Shown here one piece after another: positions 13,667 to 24,960 of a stretch of 64,000 nt of DNA. The stretch is from assembly GCA_010093705.1 (NCBI GenBank), contig MU006090.1, forward strand, positions 1,910,052-1,974,051, given 5' to 3'. Below the pieces are notes generated by a model. It saw nothing but the letters and a program-made list of their open reading frames with translations. It was not told where the DNA came from and did no database searches. Both the position numbers and the translations under genes were made by a program. The first letter of the stretch is position 1; every line of letters begins with the position of its first letter. This stretch comes from Patellaria atrata CBS 101060 (taxonomy: Eukaryota > Ascomycota > Dothideomycetes > Patellariales > Patellariaceae).

Positions 13667-16432
13667 ATGCCCTCAAGAAAGCGCGGGAGACAGGAGATGG
13701 AAGCGAATGAGCCAGAATCACAACCAAACTCAGATCCTACTCTCTTAGATAAACTGAGGAACATGTGGGAGTTTGCCAGCCTGAACCAATACCTCCATAT
13801 GTTCGGAAGTGTTGTCAAAGTGTCCGATGATCTAGACATAGAAGTATATACAATCCCGAAAAGCACTATAAGAATTACAGTTTCTGATGCTAAGATTTGT
13901 TTAGGAGATGGAAAGCGAATGCCTAAAGCCCACCCATTCCGAACGGCTTTCGCAAGTAGGCTTAGCACTCCTGAAATATGTCTCTTCGCACAAAGGCTTG
14001 ACGCAAGTGACACTGTTCACATCCTTTAGACCTAGTCATGAATCTAACTCATCCTTAGTCCCGAAATATTTGACGAATACACTCGTCGACAATACGTCGC
14101 AAAGGCGCCTGAGCGAAACCCTTTCGGCACTGATGAATCTCCTAAAAAGTTCGCGGATTTCGATACGTTAACGAAGATACGGATTCTCCATCAACTCTCG
14201 ACATGGACACTCAATAATGCTGACCGCATTCGCTCGCAAATGTTAGAAGATGACGAAACACAATGGGTATGTATTAAGTATTACCCTCCTGATATTATTT
14301 ATTAACACATGGATTACTTAGCGTATGGAGCCGCTAGGTTGGGATTCTGATAACAATGAGTACTTTGTACTAGATGATAACCGCCTGTATCGCCGTACTC
14401 CTGCTCCGCTTCCACCCACCCCGAAGGGAAAACCCAAGTCAAAATCAAAACCAAAGAAGAAAGGATCGCGGGCGAGCAAGCGGAGAAAGGTCTCAAATGC
14501 CGTCATGGAGAGTGATGATGGTGAAGAAGCGGAAGACAAAGAAGATAGTACGGTCATCGAACAGCCAGAAGATGATGGTTTTGGGGGTATGAAGTGGGAG
14601 TGGATCGCCATTACGCTGGACGAGTACAACGCATTCGTCGATTCGATAAAGCGTAGTCGAGACCCAAATGAGAAGGTTCTGCATAAACGTCTGGTAGAGA
14701 GTGTGTTACCCATAATAGAGAAGCGAGCAGACGAACAGCGATTAAAGGCTTTAAGGAAGCAGAAGGAGTTAGAGAACTTACAGAAACTTGCTACTGCAAA
14801 GCGGTCGAGCAGAATACAGCACAAAATGGAAGAACAAAAGAAAGAGCAAGAGCGTATCGATGCAGAACGCAAGCGTCGGGCGGATCTTGAGATGGCGCGC
14901 AAAGAACAAAACAAGCAACGCAAAATGGAAGAGGTGAGCTTTATACCCCCTGAAGATATTGTGCTATAACTAATCGATGTTTAGGCACGCGAATCGCGGA
15001 TGATGACTCGTGAACAACGGGTTAAGGAACGTGAAGCGAAACGTATCCTCCATGAGGAAGAACTCAGAAAGCTGGAGGAAGATAGCAAGAAAGTTGACTC
15101 TAATGAAGCTCGCCTTTCGGAACGCCATATCAAGGCGGAAATGGAGAAACGCCAGAAGGAGCTTGAAAGGCTTGCTGATGAGGAAGAGGAATGGATATTT
15201 GACTGCTCGGGTTGTGGAATGCATGGTGAAAATCTCGTAAGTACATAGTAACCTCATTTGTTATGTGCCGGATCTAATCTTCTCAGGACGATGGATCCCA
15301 CAGCATAGCATGTGAAAAGTGCAATGTCTGGCAACATAGCGTTTGTCATGGCATCAAGCAAGAAGAAGCCGAGCGCGAAGACTTCCACTTCGTCTGTAAT
15401 GACTGTCGGCGACGCGCTGAAGATACCAATAAACCGAAGATTGCACCATTAAAACTCCGCATAGGCTCATCTGCATCGCCGAAGATTGAGAAGGGCACGA
15501 TTGACATTACCATGGACGATGCTCACTTAACACCTAAACCTGGATCTTCTACTCTAGATCGTGTAGAGATCCCCCCCCCACAAGACTCCAATATCGGACT
15601 AGCAGGAAATTCCACACTTCTAACCAACGGTCCGAGTCTATCACCACAAGGCCAGCCAAAAGGGCCTCCTGGTATCCACAGGACCGGTGGAGCGTACAAT
15701 GTTTCGGAAGTCCCCACCTTTAACCAGCCACACCCCATATCACCAAGACCTACCTCGTCAGATGCTATCCCTTCATCTTCGCCAGCGCCGGTCAAGCAAT
15801 CAGCACTATATACGAATGGTTTATCCTCTTCTCGGCCGTCATTTACTAACGGCACTCTACCATCTACCACTAACGGTGTCCGACCAATGGCTTCTAATCC
15901 TTTCTCTTTTAACGGGCCAGCATCAGATTCGTTTTCCTCCGCGCGCCCGCCCTCCGCTCATTCCGCTCGCAGTGGCTCTCCTGCCAAACTACCACCTCCA
16001 CAGTCACCTTTACACAGAAACGGCATTTATGCCACCCCGAGTCAGAATCCCTATCCTCCAGCCGGTAGTCCATATGCGTCTTTCCCACTCTCCACCAGTC
16101 GTCTCTCATCACACTCCCCTGTAAAGCATAGCTCCCCTAATGCTCATCGGACCTCTCCCATCCTGCACCACGCCAGCTCACCCCGAGTATTACACAACTC
16201 TCATCAGCAGCCCCAGGGAGCCTCGGAGCTACTTCCGAGCGCAGCGTCCGGGATCTCGCCCGAGAAGCATAGCTCGCCACGGCCGCAGTCTCTGGATGCA
16301 GTATCATCCACACCTGTTCTACCGCCCGTGCAGAATCTCAGTCCAACGGCCAGCTTTACCAGTCTAGAACCGCCAGTCAAGAAGACACCGGTGTTGTCAC
16401 CGGAGCAAGGGAGGAAGTTGAATGGAGTATAA
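13667..16432 (+). CDS. PHD-finger chromatin protein, 830 aa
   Basis: Six exons; introns at 13844-13904, 14003-14058, 14267-14321, 14934-14984 and 15237-15286, with all phases consistent. The second intron has a GC donor (GCAAGT) and ideal branch and acceptor (CTAAC, CTTAG). It is required to read GLTPEIFDEYTRRQ across the junction. The N-terminus (MWEFASLNQYLHMFG onward) resembles DDT/WHIM-type helical regions of ISWI-associated proteins. A PLGWDSDNNEYFVLDDNRLYRR-type motif (about 160-185) follows. Then come a Lys/Glu-rich coiled coil (about 330-435) and a PHD finger (about 437-492) with CSGC, CEKC, WQHSVC and CNDC zinc ligands (Cys4-His-Cys3). The C-terminal 320 residues are Pro/Ser/Asn-rich and disordered. 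It probably reads histone tails in the nucleus; the exact complex is not deducible. Confidence 0.92.
14003..14058 (+). other. GC-AG intron in the PHD-finger gene
   Basis: The donor is GCAAGT, the consensus context for rare GC-AG introns. The branch CTAAC lies 11 bases before the TTAG acceptor. A GT donor three bases further on (CAA|GTGACA) leaves the downstream exon in a frame that stops at once, so the GC donor is needed for continuity. Confidence 0.85.
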
Positions 16433-18841
16433 GCGGATTTATTCTAGAAGGTTTGTTACTGTTGGATATTTTTCAGATTGGAGTTTTGGATACCTGGGTG
16501 GTTTGTAGGTATATGGCGTTGTGGGCGATGTGTGTTCTGCGGTCAGGGTTGGGTTAACTACATTTACGTTGGGTGACTGCGTATGGTGGGGTGTACGGTG
16601 CGGTCGACTTAAGGTTCTGGATATTGCATGGTGTTGGGAAGTGACAGTATATTACAACTGAATATGTGATGAGATACCAAGAGTGATGCACAGCATAGAG
16701 GTATTGAATTGGAAGTGGAATTGTGAACCTTACATTATATCAGAAAGCGACTGCACTGTACAACGTAGTCAATTTATTCAATGCGACGTAGGGAGCAATG
16801 TGCACGGTACTCTACATGTATACGGTGCGGTCTTGAGTTGTACTGTACAAAGTACCTATCCAGTCCAGTTCTCACATCCAATAAATCACGAATAGCGGTA
16901 AAATTCGGTACAAAAGGTTATCTGCATCCGAAAGAAACTATCCCGTACTCCGTTGCGAACGCCCTTACGCTATTTGACAACCACGCTCTCTATCTCACTT
17001 CATTCTCCCATCCAGAAATAGTGAGGATTACCTCGACCTACCCCGATATATAGGCATATATCAACGTCTGTGTATAGTGCAGAGATATACCTTTTCTATA
17101 CCTGCCCGCGCTATTAGGGTATGGCTACCGGTACGGCGTATTAGGGAACGGTACGGTACAAGGTGGAGACGTTTATGGGCCATTTGGGCTGCGTATGCTG
17201 TACATTTTATAGGTTAGCGAGAGAGGGGTACGGTACAGTTGAGGGAAGCGACCAGGTAGGTTAGAGATAGGAAATAAGGTGGTTTATGGGGAAGACGAAG
17301 GTGGACCAGAGAAGAAAGATGTACGGTATAAGGTATGTGTACGGGAGGGAATAGTTGTACGGTACCGGGTATGTGTACGGGAGGAGATAGTTGTACGGTA
17401 GCAGATAGAAGTACAGTAAGAGAAAGGTATACGGTACGAGCTATGTGTACGGTACGAGCTATATGTACGGTACGAGCTATATGTACGGTCGGGTACGAGA
17501 AAGGTGTACGGTACGAGATATGGGAGAAAGCTGTACGGTACGAGAAAGGTGTACGGTGCGGAGGTTGTACTGTACGATAGGAGGAAGAACAATAAAGGTA
17601 CGAGAAAGATGAGCTGTCGGGTGAGATCGGGCCGGCAGCGAGCGGATTGGCAGCTTGGGGTCCAAACTCTAGGAACAAATATTTTCTCTTTCATATGGTC
17701 CGGTCTGATATTCTTCCCCAAAGCCCCAAATCCTCCGTGAAGCAACGTGACTATAATGACCTCGCTGGACATATGCTCACGAGATACACCACATCAGGTG
17801 TTTAAACGACTGCAGAGACCCCATCAGAGAGGGATATACCCAACGGGTTTCTTGAAGGATGCATGAAAACGACTGGAAATATTAGTTCATCCAAAAATTC
17901 CTTCCCGAAATAGAGATGGTTGCGAATTAACCGATATTTCTAAGTCTAAGTAGTTTAGACGCGACCATGGAAGTCGAAGTCCAGGTCAAGGTGGATTTAA
18001 AAGCATTCGTATTTAGCCCAACCATACAATTCAGAGAGATGAAGATTGAGAAGTGAATCCTTGTCCCAATGTATCTTCAAAGCTTGATGGTAAGTTCGTA
18101 ACGGTCCCGGATGTTTCTCGACCGCGCCTACAGCGGCTAAGTAACTGGACCCAATGTCTGCCTTGCTTACCGTTTATGGTTTAGGCTGTGCTTCCAGCTC
18201 AACCCAACATCGACCTCCTGGGTCAAACCTCCGCAAACATCCCTTACAAAGATACAAAGTATAGCTGATGAACAACATGGTATATATATTACCAACAGAC
18301 AACCTTTAAGAATCATTGGTTGGTGCTAAGTTGAGCATATTGCATCCCCGGGATTCCATACTTCGCGCTTTTAGTAGTTCTACTGTACAGTAACATCAGA
18401 AAGGTCTTCACGACCATACATCTTTAAGAATTAAGTATCAATTCCGTACATTAAAGTGCGTGAATCTATCAGCTGTCATTCTCTGTTGTTGGCTATATAG
18501 TCTCTCGTCTTATTTCCCCAGTTTATGTTCATCAATTATGTTGTCGGCATTTGCTCCACCAGACGGCCGAACCATGCGAAAGGATTTGATAGATTGAGTA
18601 GGTTCATGGGTGGATTCCACTTAACCACTATAGCTACCATGCACTGTCATACCACTTGCTCCCTAGAAAGAGACGTGCATTTACCCAAAGTAACAAGCTC
18701 GTATTTTTCAATGGGATAGAGCTTGCACAGAATATCTATAAACCGCTGTAGTCGCTGTCTATGACAGAGGTAAGAAGAAGTCTCGTCCAGAGCATTTTCT
18801 TAAGTATCATTCGAAAGGAGATTTCAGGATCTTAATACAAG
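16433..18841. other. gene-free interval with a GTAC-rich repeat
   Basis: This is 2.4 kb between the PHD-finger gene and the sugar transporter. Its middle is occupied by the GTACGG array annotated separately. The rest has stop-rich frames under 100 codons without motifs. The last part must contain the transporter promoter. Confidence 0.65.
17141..17595. repeat. degenerate GTACGGTAC minisatellite
   Basis: About 450 bp built from GTACGGTAC or TGTACGG blocks separated by purine-rich spacers such as GAGCTATATGT and GAGAAAGGT. Some neighbouring units are near-identical (17430-17485). The core is a near-palindrome (GTACxGTAC). Long open frames on both strands across it reflect the repeat, not genes. 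The same GTACxGTAC core recurs singly elsewhere in the window. Confidence 0.85.
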
Positions 18842-20751
18842 ATGGGTCTTCTCGGACACGGTGAAGAGTTCGCGAGCGATCCTCGTCTCGCCAACATCGC
18901 GAAAGCGGACACCATACCATGGTATAGGAAGCCGAACCTGCGTTTACTGTATCTCATTCTGATACCATGTGCTCTCGGCGTCGAGATGACATCTGGATAC
19001 GATTCCTCTATGATGGTCAGTTCTCTCTTTGGCAATAAGAAGTACAGTACAGTACATGTGCTAATACTGCATAGAACGGCCTTCAAGCTGTACCTGCCTG
19101 GGATAAATGTATGTAGTGTTAATTATACGTAAAGGTCTAAAAGCTAAATGTCACTTCAAAGACTTCGACTCCCCCAAGGGATCCCGTCTCGGACTGTACA
19201 ATGCCATCTACTCATTGGGTGCTTTGCTCGCTATTCCCTTCGTTCCTTATGCCTCAGACCGCCTAGGACGACGAAAGACAATCTTTATGGCGTCTATAGT
19301 TATGATTATTGGTGGTAGGTTCAAGTATTCTAGCGATTTGTACCTCTTCGCAATGTCTCAGTCACTGACCATTTATAATTAGCTGTCTTGCAAGGCTGTT
19401 CTCAAAACTACTCCATGTTCATGTTCTCACGATGGTTACTTGGCTTTGGCATCCCCTTCGCCATCGTCAACGCTTCGTCTCTTCTTGGTGAATTGGGATA
19501 CGCCAAAGAGAGACCTATCCTCACTAGTGTCTTCAATGCATCCTGGTTCGTCGGGAGCATCGTTGCAGCTGGTACAACTTATGGAACTTTTGCAATGACC
19601 ACCACCTGGTCATGGAGGATCCCCAGTCTCCTCCAGGCCTTCCCCTCCACCCTACAGATTGTCTTCATGTGGTTCTGCCCCGAAAGCCCCCGCTGGCTCA
19701 TCTCAAAAGACAGACACGAGGAAGCATTAGCCATTCTCCAAAAATACCACAGCGAGGGTATCGACGGCGACGAATTCGTCCGTCTCGAATACGCCCAAAT
19801 CCGCACTACTATTGCCCTCGAGCTCGAAAACGCAAAGAAATTCCAGTGGGCCGATGTCCTCCGCGACGCGCCCATGCGCCGGCGTTTCTTCCTCGCCGGC
19901 GTCATCGGCTTCTTCACCCAGTGGTCAGGCAACGGACTGATATCCTTCTACATGAAGATAATCCTCGAGCAGATCGGCATCAACAACCCGCGAACGATCC
20001 AGAAGGTCATCCTTAGTTATACCTGCTGGGGCTTCATTAACGGCCTTCCTATTGCTCTGATAGCGCCACGGTTCCCCAGACGTAGGATGTTCCTCCTCTG
20101 CACCTTCGGCATGCTGACCGTCTACACCGTCTGGACCATCTGCTCCGCCCGCCGGGAAATCACAGGCGCAAATTCCGCTGCCATCGCCGTCGTTGTGTTC
20201 ATTTTTGTCTACTCGCCGTAAGTCCCCAACTCCTTCCCGCAGCGGCTTTACAGCAGGATATCCCTTCCCCCCTTCCCCCCCCCCTACAACCTAGTCCACT
20301 AACACCCCCCAGGATCTACAACCTCGGCTGGAACGCGATGACCTACACCTACCTCGTCGAAATATTCCCCTTCCAGCAGCGCGCCAAAGGAATCGCCTTC
20401 GAGCAGCTCACCGTGCGCCTCGCGAATTTCTTCAACACCTACGTCAACCCCATCGCCCTCGACGCCATCTCCTGGAAATACTACATCGTGTACTGCATCT
20501 GGATGCTCGTCGAGATCACGACCGTGTACGTGTTCTTCCCCGAGACGCACAATCGCACTCTAGAGGAGCTAAGTTTCATGTTCGAGGGCGAGGACGTCCA
20601 GAGGAGGGTTGAAAGGGTCGTGGAGAAGGAGGTGAGGTTTGCGGAGGAGGTGGGCGTGCCGAATACGGGGATTGAGCTGGTGCAGCGGGAGGTTTTGGCG
20701 GAGGTGGGGGGGAAGGAGGAAAGAGTGGAGGAGAGAGGGAAGGGGGTTTAG
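18842..20751 (+). CDS. MFS sugar transporter (hexose/lactose permease type), 544 aa
   Basis: Plasma-membrane sugar:H+ symporter-type protein of the major facilitator superfamily. Five exons; introns at 19016-19074, 19109-19161, 19315-19382 and 20218-20312; exon 2 is only 34 nt. Family signatures seen in order: GYDSSMM after helix 1, DRLGRRKTIF between helices 2 and 3, RWLLGFGIPF, PESPRWLISKDR before the central loop, a long cytoplasmic loop, YLVEIFPFQQRAKGIAFEQ, and PETHNRTLEEL after helix 12. About 12 helices, normal length. The 3' half (from about 19.6 kb) is much richer in C/G at third positions than the 5' exons. Substrate cannot be read from sequence; lactose/hexose permease-like is the closest impression. 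Confidence 0.92.
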
Positions 20752-21219
20752 GCCTTTGCGTTAAGGGAATGTGGGCACGTTAGCATCGGTTGGGAAACAT
20801 GTTTGGAGGAAGACGTTCGGGAGGAGGGGAACATGTCGGTATTTCTGATGCGTGCTCTATCTAGGCAAATCAGGTCATGAACAGGGGGGAATCTCCAGCT
20901 GTTATGACAATCAGTGTTCCGTCCATCGTGATAACCATCCATCGTGATAACCATCCATCGTGATAACCATCCATCGTGATAACCATCCATCGTGATAACC
21001 ATCCATCGTAAACTTTTCCTCCATGTCGAATGCAGAAGCCTCAAAACTGGTACACGGGGGTGGCTTTCCATCCATCCATCATGATGCCATCAAGCGTAAA
21101 CCATTCCACCGTGTCGTAATCAGAAGTCTCAAAACCAGAACAAGGGTATGATTTCCATCCAGCCATCGAGAAACGCATGAATCGTAGACCAGAACACCAA
21201 AAAGTCGACACGCAGTTAA
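20752..21219. other. convergent 3' interval with short repeats
   Basis: This is 468 bp between the convergent ends of the transporter and the 459-aa hypothetical gene. It holds a 16-bp tandem repeat (annotated separately), further loose CCATCCATC-type repetition to about 21190, and presumably both 3' UTRs. Confidence 0.7.
20923..21010. repeat. 16-bp tandem repeat, five perfect copies plus half
   Basis: The unit CCATCGTGATAACCAT occurs at 20923, 20939, 20955, 20971 and 20987, followed by a truncated unit at 21003-21010. Each unit contains TGATAA, a match to the HGATAR core recognised by fungal GATA factors. Its position between two convergent genes makes a classical promoter role doubtful. 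Confidence 0.95.
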
Positions 21220-22778
21220 TCAAGGTTCACCATACTTCCGGACAAAAGTGACGTATTGAACGAGATCCATAAGGAGCCAGAGGACCTTGCCGTAGTCGTC
21301 GGTGATGATGCGGAATTCGTGTTCTTCGGGACCGTCCTGATTGTAGAAAACGCGGATGTAATGCGCCTTCTTCGTCCTGCAGTATGTGATTCCATCTGGG
21401 CACATCATACGTTAGCTTGGGAAAAGAAAATAGATAGGGGGAAGGGGAGGATAGGAACAAACGTACCGATGAACTTTGCGAAGCGTGGCATGATGGGATT
21501 AGGAGGAATGTCGACATTGAAATCAAGAGAGAGAGCACCGTATTGTTTCGCTTCGAGGACACCATGGTAAATCTGTCGGTCTTTCTTGTGGAAGTAGTCG
21601 GCGCGGAGCTTGCATCTACAATATCCCGTTTTCTCGTCCACGTTCTCTTCGTACCCAGCGCGACAAGGATGACCACCGGGAGGGAGCTTCATCCGGAGCA
21701 CGTCGTGCCAGACGGCGGAATCTGTAGAGTGTTAGGAAGACGTGCCACTTGGAACGTCGGGGCGGTGACGTTGTACCAGCTTCTGCATCGGTCATTGTGA
21801 TGGGGCTGCGGTCTGGGTCTGGGTCGGGGACGGCCGCCTGGTCTTTGGCTCCAGCTCCTGCAGTCTTGACGGGAGCCGGTCTAGCGCGCGACAAGGGCGT
21901 ACCAGCAGTGTTCGGGACGGTGCCATAGCCAATCTGGGCAGAGGCTTGTCCCTGAGCTCTACGCGGTGCTTCTTCCTCACGAATTGCGGCCATTTTGGCC
22001 AGCTGTTGTCGTTCATGGTCACCGACTTCATCTCTTGCTCCTTGTGGACTCACGATCGCCTTAAAATTAGGCTTCTGTTCTTCCTTCTTGAAGGGATCTG
22101 TGAATCGCTGTTAGTGTTGTACTGTACGAATGGTGGAGTGAGTATCTTACTTTTACCCTTGACTGCGTTCTTCACATCGAACGAGCTCATCTTCTTGAGG
22201 AGACTCCGCTTGGGAGCCGGTGAAATCAATGGGATGCCAGAACCAAACGGGGAGTCATCGGCGCCAGCAGCATCCAATTGTTGTTTGGCCCTTTCGGATC
22301 GTTCTTCCAGGTCGACGTGACGCGTACGCGTCATCGTTGCCGTTGATTTGGCCGATTCGGTACCGGCGCTTGATTCCAATTCGTTCTCCAGCCATGCCTC
22401 CAGGTTTTCCGTTGGGCTGGTACTTGGTGGCGCCTGGGGGACGGCCAGGGCCGGAAGTGGTTGGTTTGGGGGGAGAGGAGCGGGAGGTGACCGATTTGGC
22501 CGAGGAGGAAGAGGGGTGGTGATCGGGAAGAAGTAACAGGGTGCAAGCACCCTGATACGGTGTTGGTGATTGCCAGAATCAGCTGGCACTGGTCGGAGAG
22601 GACGGGAAACTGCTGGTACCTCGGCGGAAAAAGGGGTTGACATGCGTCCTGGGTACCGCACGTGGGTGTAGACCTCGACGGTACCCAGGTTGATCTCCCA
22701 GGCATTTCCGTCATTGGGGATTTGAACCCTGAGTTCTAGGAACTCAGGGGTGGTAGAACCACTACCATTGTGCGTCAT
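21220..22778 (-). CDS. uncharacterised protein, 459 aa
   Basis: Four exons; introns at 22098-22150, 21722-21776 and 21396-21466, all phase 1 with good branch sites. I chose ATG 22778 (MTHNGSGSTTPEF); the frame stays open upstream to 22904, but that stretch looks like leader sequence. The N-terminal 75 residues (FLELRVQIPNDGNAWEINL, then VEVYTHVRYPGRM) look folded. A Pro-rich low-complexity linker and a charged, disordered middle follow. The C-terminal 150 residues look folded, with a CRAGYEENVDEKTGYCRCKL cysteine cluster and conserved-looking aromatic stretches (KKAHYIRVFYNQDGPEEHEF). I do not recognise the family. No membrane helix or signal peptide is visible. Clean intron structure argues for a real gene. 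Confidence 0.8.
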
Positions 22779-24960
22779 CTTTTTTGTTGTGGGCGGAGTC
22801 TTGCAACAACAAAAAGAAAAATGGTGTTGGTTGAAGAAGAGAGGTGGAAGAAGGTGGGCGATGTGGGTATAAATAATAAATCTGGTCTGGGCGTTCGTCG
22901 CCAAAAGTGCGCGTGACTGTAGAGATCAATAGAAACAGGCAGTCAACAAACGCATCGTCGTTTGCATATGCCTACAGTGTGGGGCTTCGAGCTGAGATTA
23001 AGTAAAGGAACTGAAGGACTTGCCCATTGAATGCAGGTTTCATGCAAAAGTATTCATTCTTAAGTGAAGTATGCAAACGGATATTAGGTAAATGATCCTA
23101 TTGCAAAAACAAAATGGTCATTGCTTAGGGACCTATCCAACAGCTATAGTGAAGGTGAGGGAAAGGACCTCCATTCCATTGAGGCATTGATGAAAGGGGT
23201 ACTTAAGTTCTTCACTTCACATGGAATTGTAATCAAGCATTCAACGATGGGGGACTGAAAGTCAACAGGAATAACTAGAACCCATTTACGACAGATTCGA
23301 CAGCTCTAGGGGTCAGAATAGCTTAGGGATGAATTATCTACGGTATGTACTTCATCCTGAGTATATATTCCACGAAAATCTTATCTTTGATATTACAAGG
23401 AAATCAAGTAACTAATGTACGACTATACATAGACATAGAACAAGAGCGTCGGCTTAACTAGGACTTTTTCTTATCAAAGTGGGTTTGGACTTATTCTACG
23501 ATATTTTTCCTTAGGGAGTTGAGTCAAAATGAGGGGGACGATACTTTACAACCGCTATACGAGGGGGCCAAACGAACATTATCACTCTGGTCCAATTCTT
23601 CATTTGACGGAGGAGTACCGGGCTACAGAGCAATGGTTGAACGTGCTGAGAATCAAGAAGTATATGGAGAGTGACCATACACATAGGAAGAGTACGCCAT
23701 TGTACAGTTGAATACTCCAAGGAGGAGTCTACTTGTACCGCTATATATTGGTAGAACTTGACTCAAGACAACGAAAAAGGGGCCAACGGTATAAAGGATA
23801 CACACATGAAGACAAGAGTTAGATGAATAGAGGGAGTAGATAAGAGATGGTACGAGATGTGGGATCTATTAAGGAGTGATGGGAGCAATGGAGGTGATAG
23901 TATTGATGGGTGGACGTCGAGGTTGGTGGGATCAAGCTCCACTCCCAAGCCGCCCAGGAACATTCAAGCGAGTACAAGCAAGCATCTTGGCCTCGATCAA
24001 GCATTATGAAGCTATACAGCGAGAAACTCGGCTTTACGGTGGAGGAGGGAATGGCACCTCAATATTCAGATAGTTGAATAGGATGAGATCATTTCAGCCA
24101 CTGCTTGCGACAGTTAGAAGACGAAGCTTCAATCCCACCACTCCAACAGGATCGGCAGCTCTCTGAACAGTTGGCGTACTCTCGTCCACGCAGCTAGCAC
24201 GCTTACGGTTACCTCTTTACCAGTCATTTCCCATGAGAATTCTCGAGGCGGCTCGGGAGAAGCGATGAGTTGGGCGAGATGATATGGAAGATCTGCCAAA
24301 CTTCATTGGAATGAGACCAAGGGGGAAGATGATATCAACTAAAGTAGCATATACCTCTTGAGCTCTAGGTATTGAACTTACTAGTTTTTGTGTCAGGACG
24401 GCAACCGATGAAGCGTCGAATATTCACAGACTCTGGCCTTTTACTATTGCAATACTGTAGAACTACCTTACCTTCAAACTACTGCCAGAGTAGGTATTGG
24501 AGTGCGTCATAGCTTCTGATGGCATGGATAGCCGCTAGTAAGGAAGATGGTCTGAATCTGACATACACCCTACGGTACCCTCATTCCAGGTTCCATTGCC
24601 TCCACTCTTCGCCTCTTTTTCCTTCGATCTCGCCATCAAACTGCCTCTTGAGATCTAACTTGATCTTTCTAGCCCTAGGGTCACCACTCATCCTAGTTTA
24701 GAGGCCATTAGGTAATACACTTCTTCGCAAAATATTATAAAAAGAACCATCTGCCCCAACACTTTCACAACACCAAAGCTGCAAAGTTCGTATCTTAAGC
24801 GGATTTCGTTCTGAAGGCCCGCCTACGAGTGTTAATCCTCGTTGCGCGCCCATCTTCTGGAATCCTCAACTTACTACCTGCAGTGGTCAATGCTATCGGC
24901 AGCAAATAGTCGCAGACCTTTTTATTTTACTCCCTTTGTTCAGTCCATTCGATCCATCAA
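22779..24960. other. gene-poor interval, no gene seen
   Basis: This is 2.2 kb between the hypothetical gene and the amino acid transporter. All frames are short, without motif or splice continuity. A TATA-like TATTATAAAAAG lies near 24733, about 220 bp before the transporter ATG, and may be its promoter. No repeat structure was noticed. Confidence 0.6.

Noticed and set aside
13844-14029. Reading exon 1 of the PHD-finger gene straight on to the stop at 14029
   Set aside because: The 120-residue unspliced product loses the conserved ECLKPTHSERLSQVGLALLK segment, which lies in another frame after a normal intron.
17214-17772. Overlapping open frames of 154-162 codons on the minus strand with Tyr/Thr/Val-rich repeats
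   Set aside because: They are a by-product of the GTACGG repeat, which lacks stops in several frames; the protein text is purely repetitive.
22779-22904. Upstream N-terminal extension of the 459-aa hypothetical protein from ATG 22904
   Set aside because: The extension is rich in Phe/His/Cys/Lys with leader-like A/C tracts, and the ATG at 22778 starts a coherent domain.
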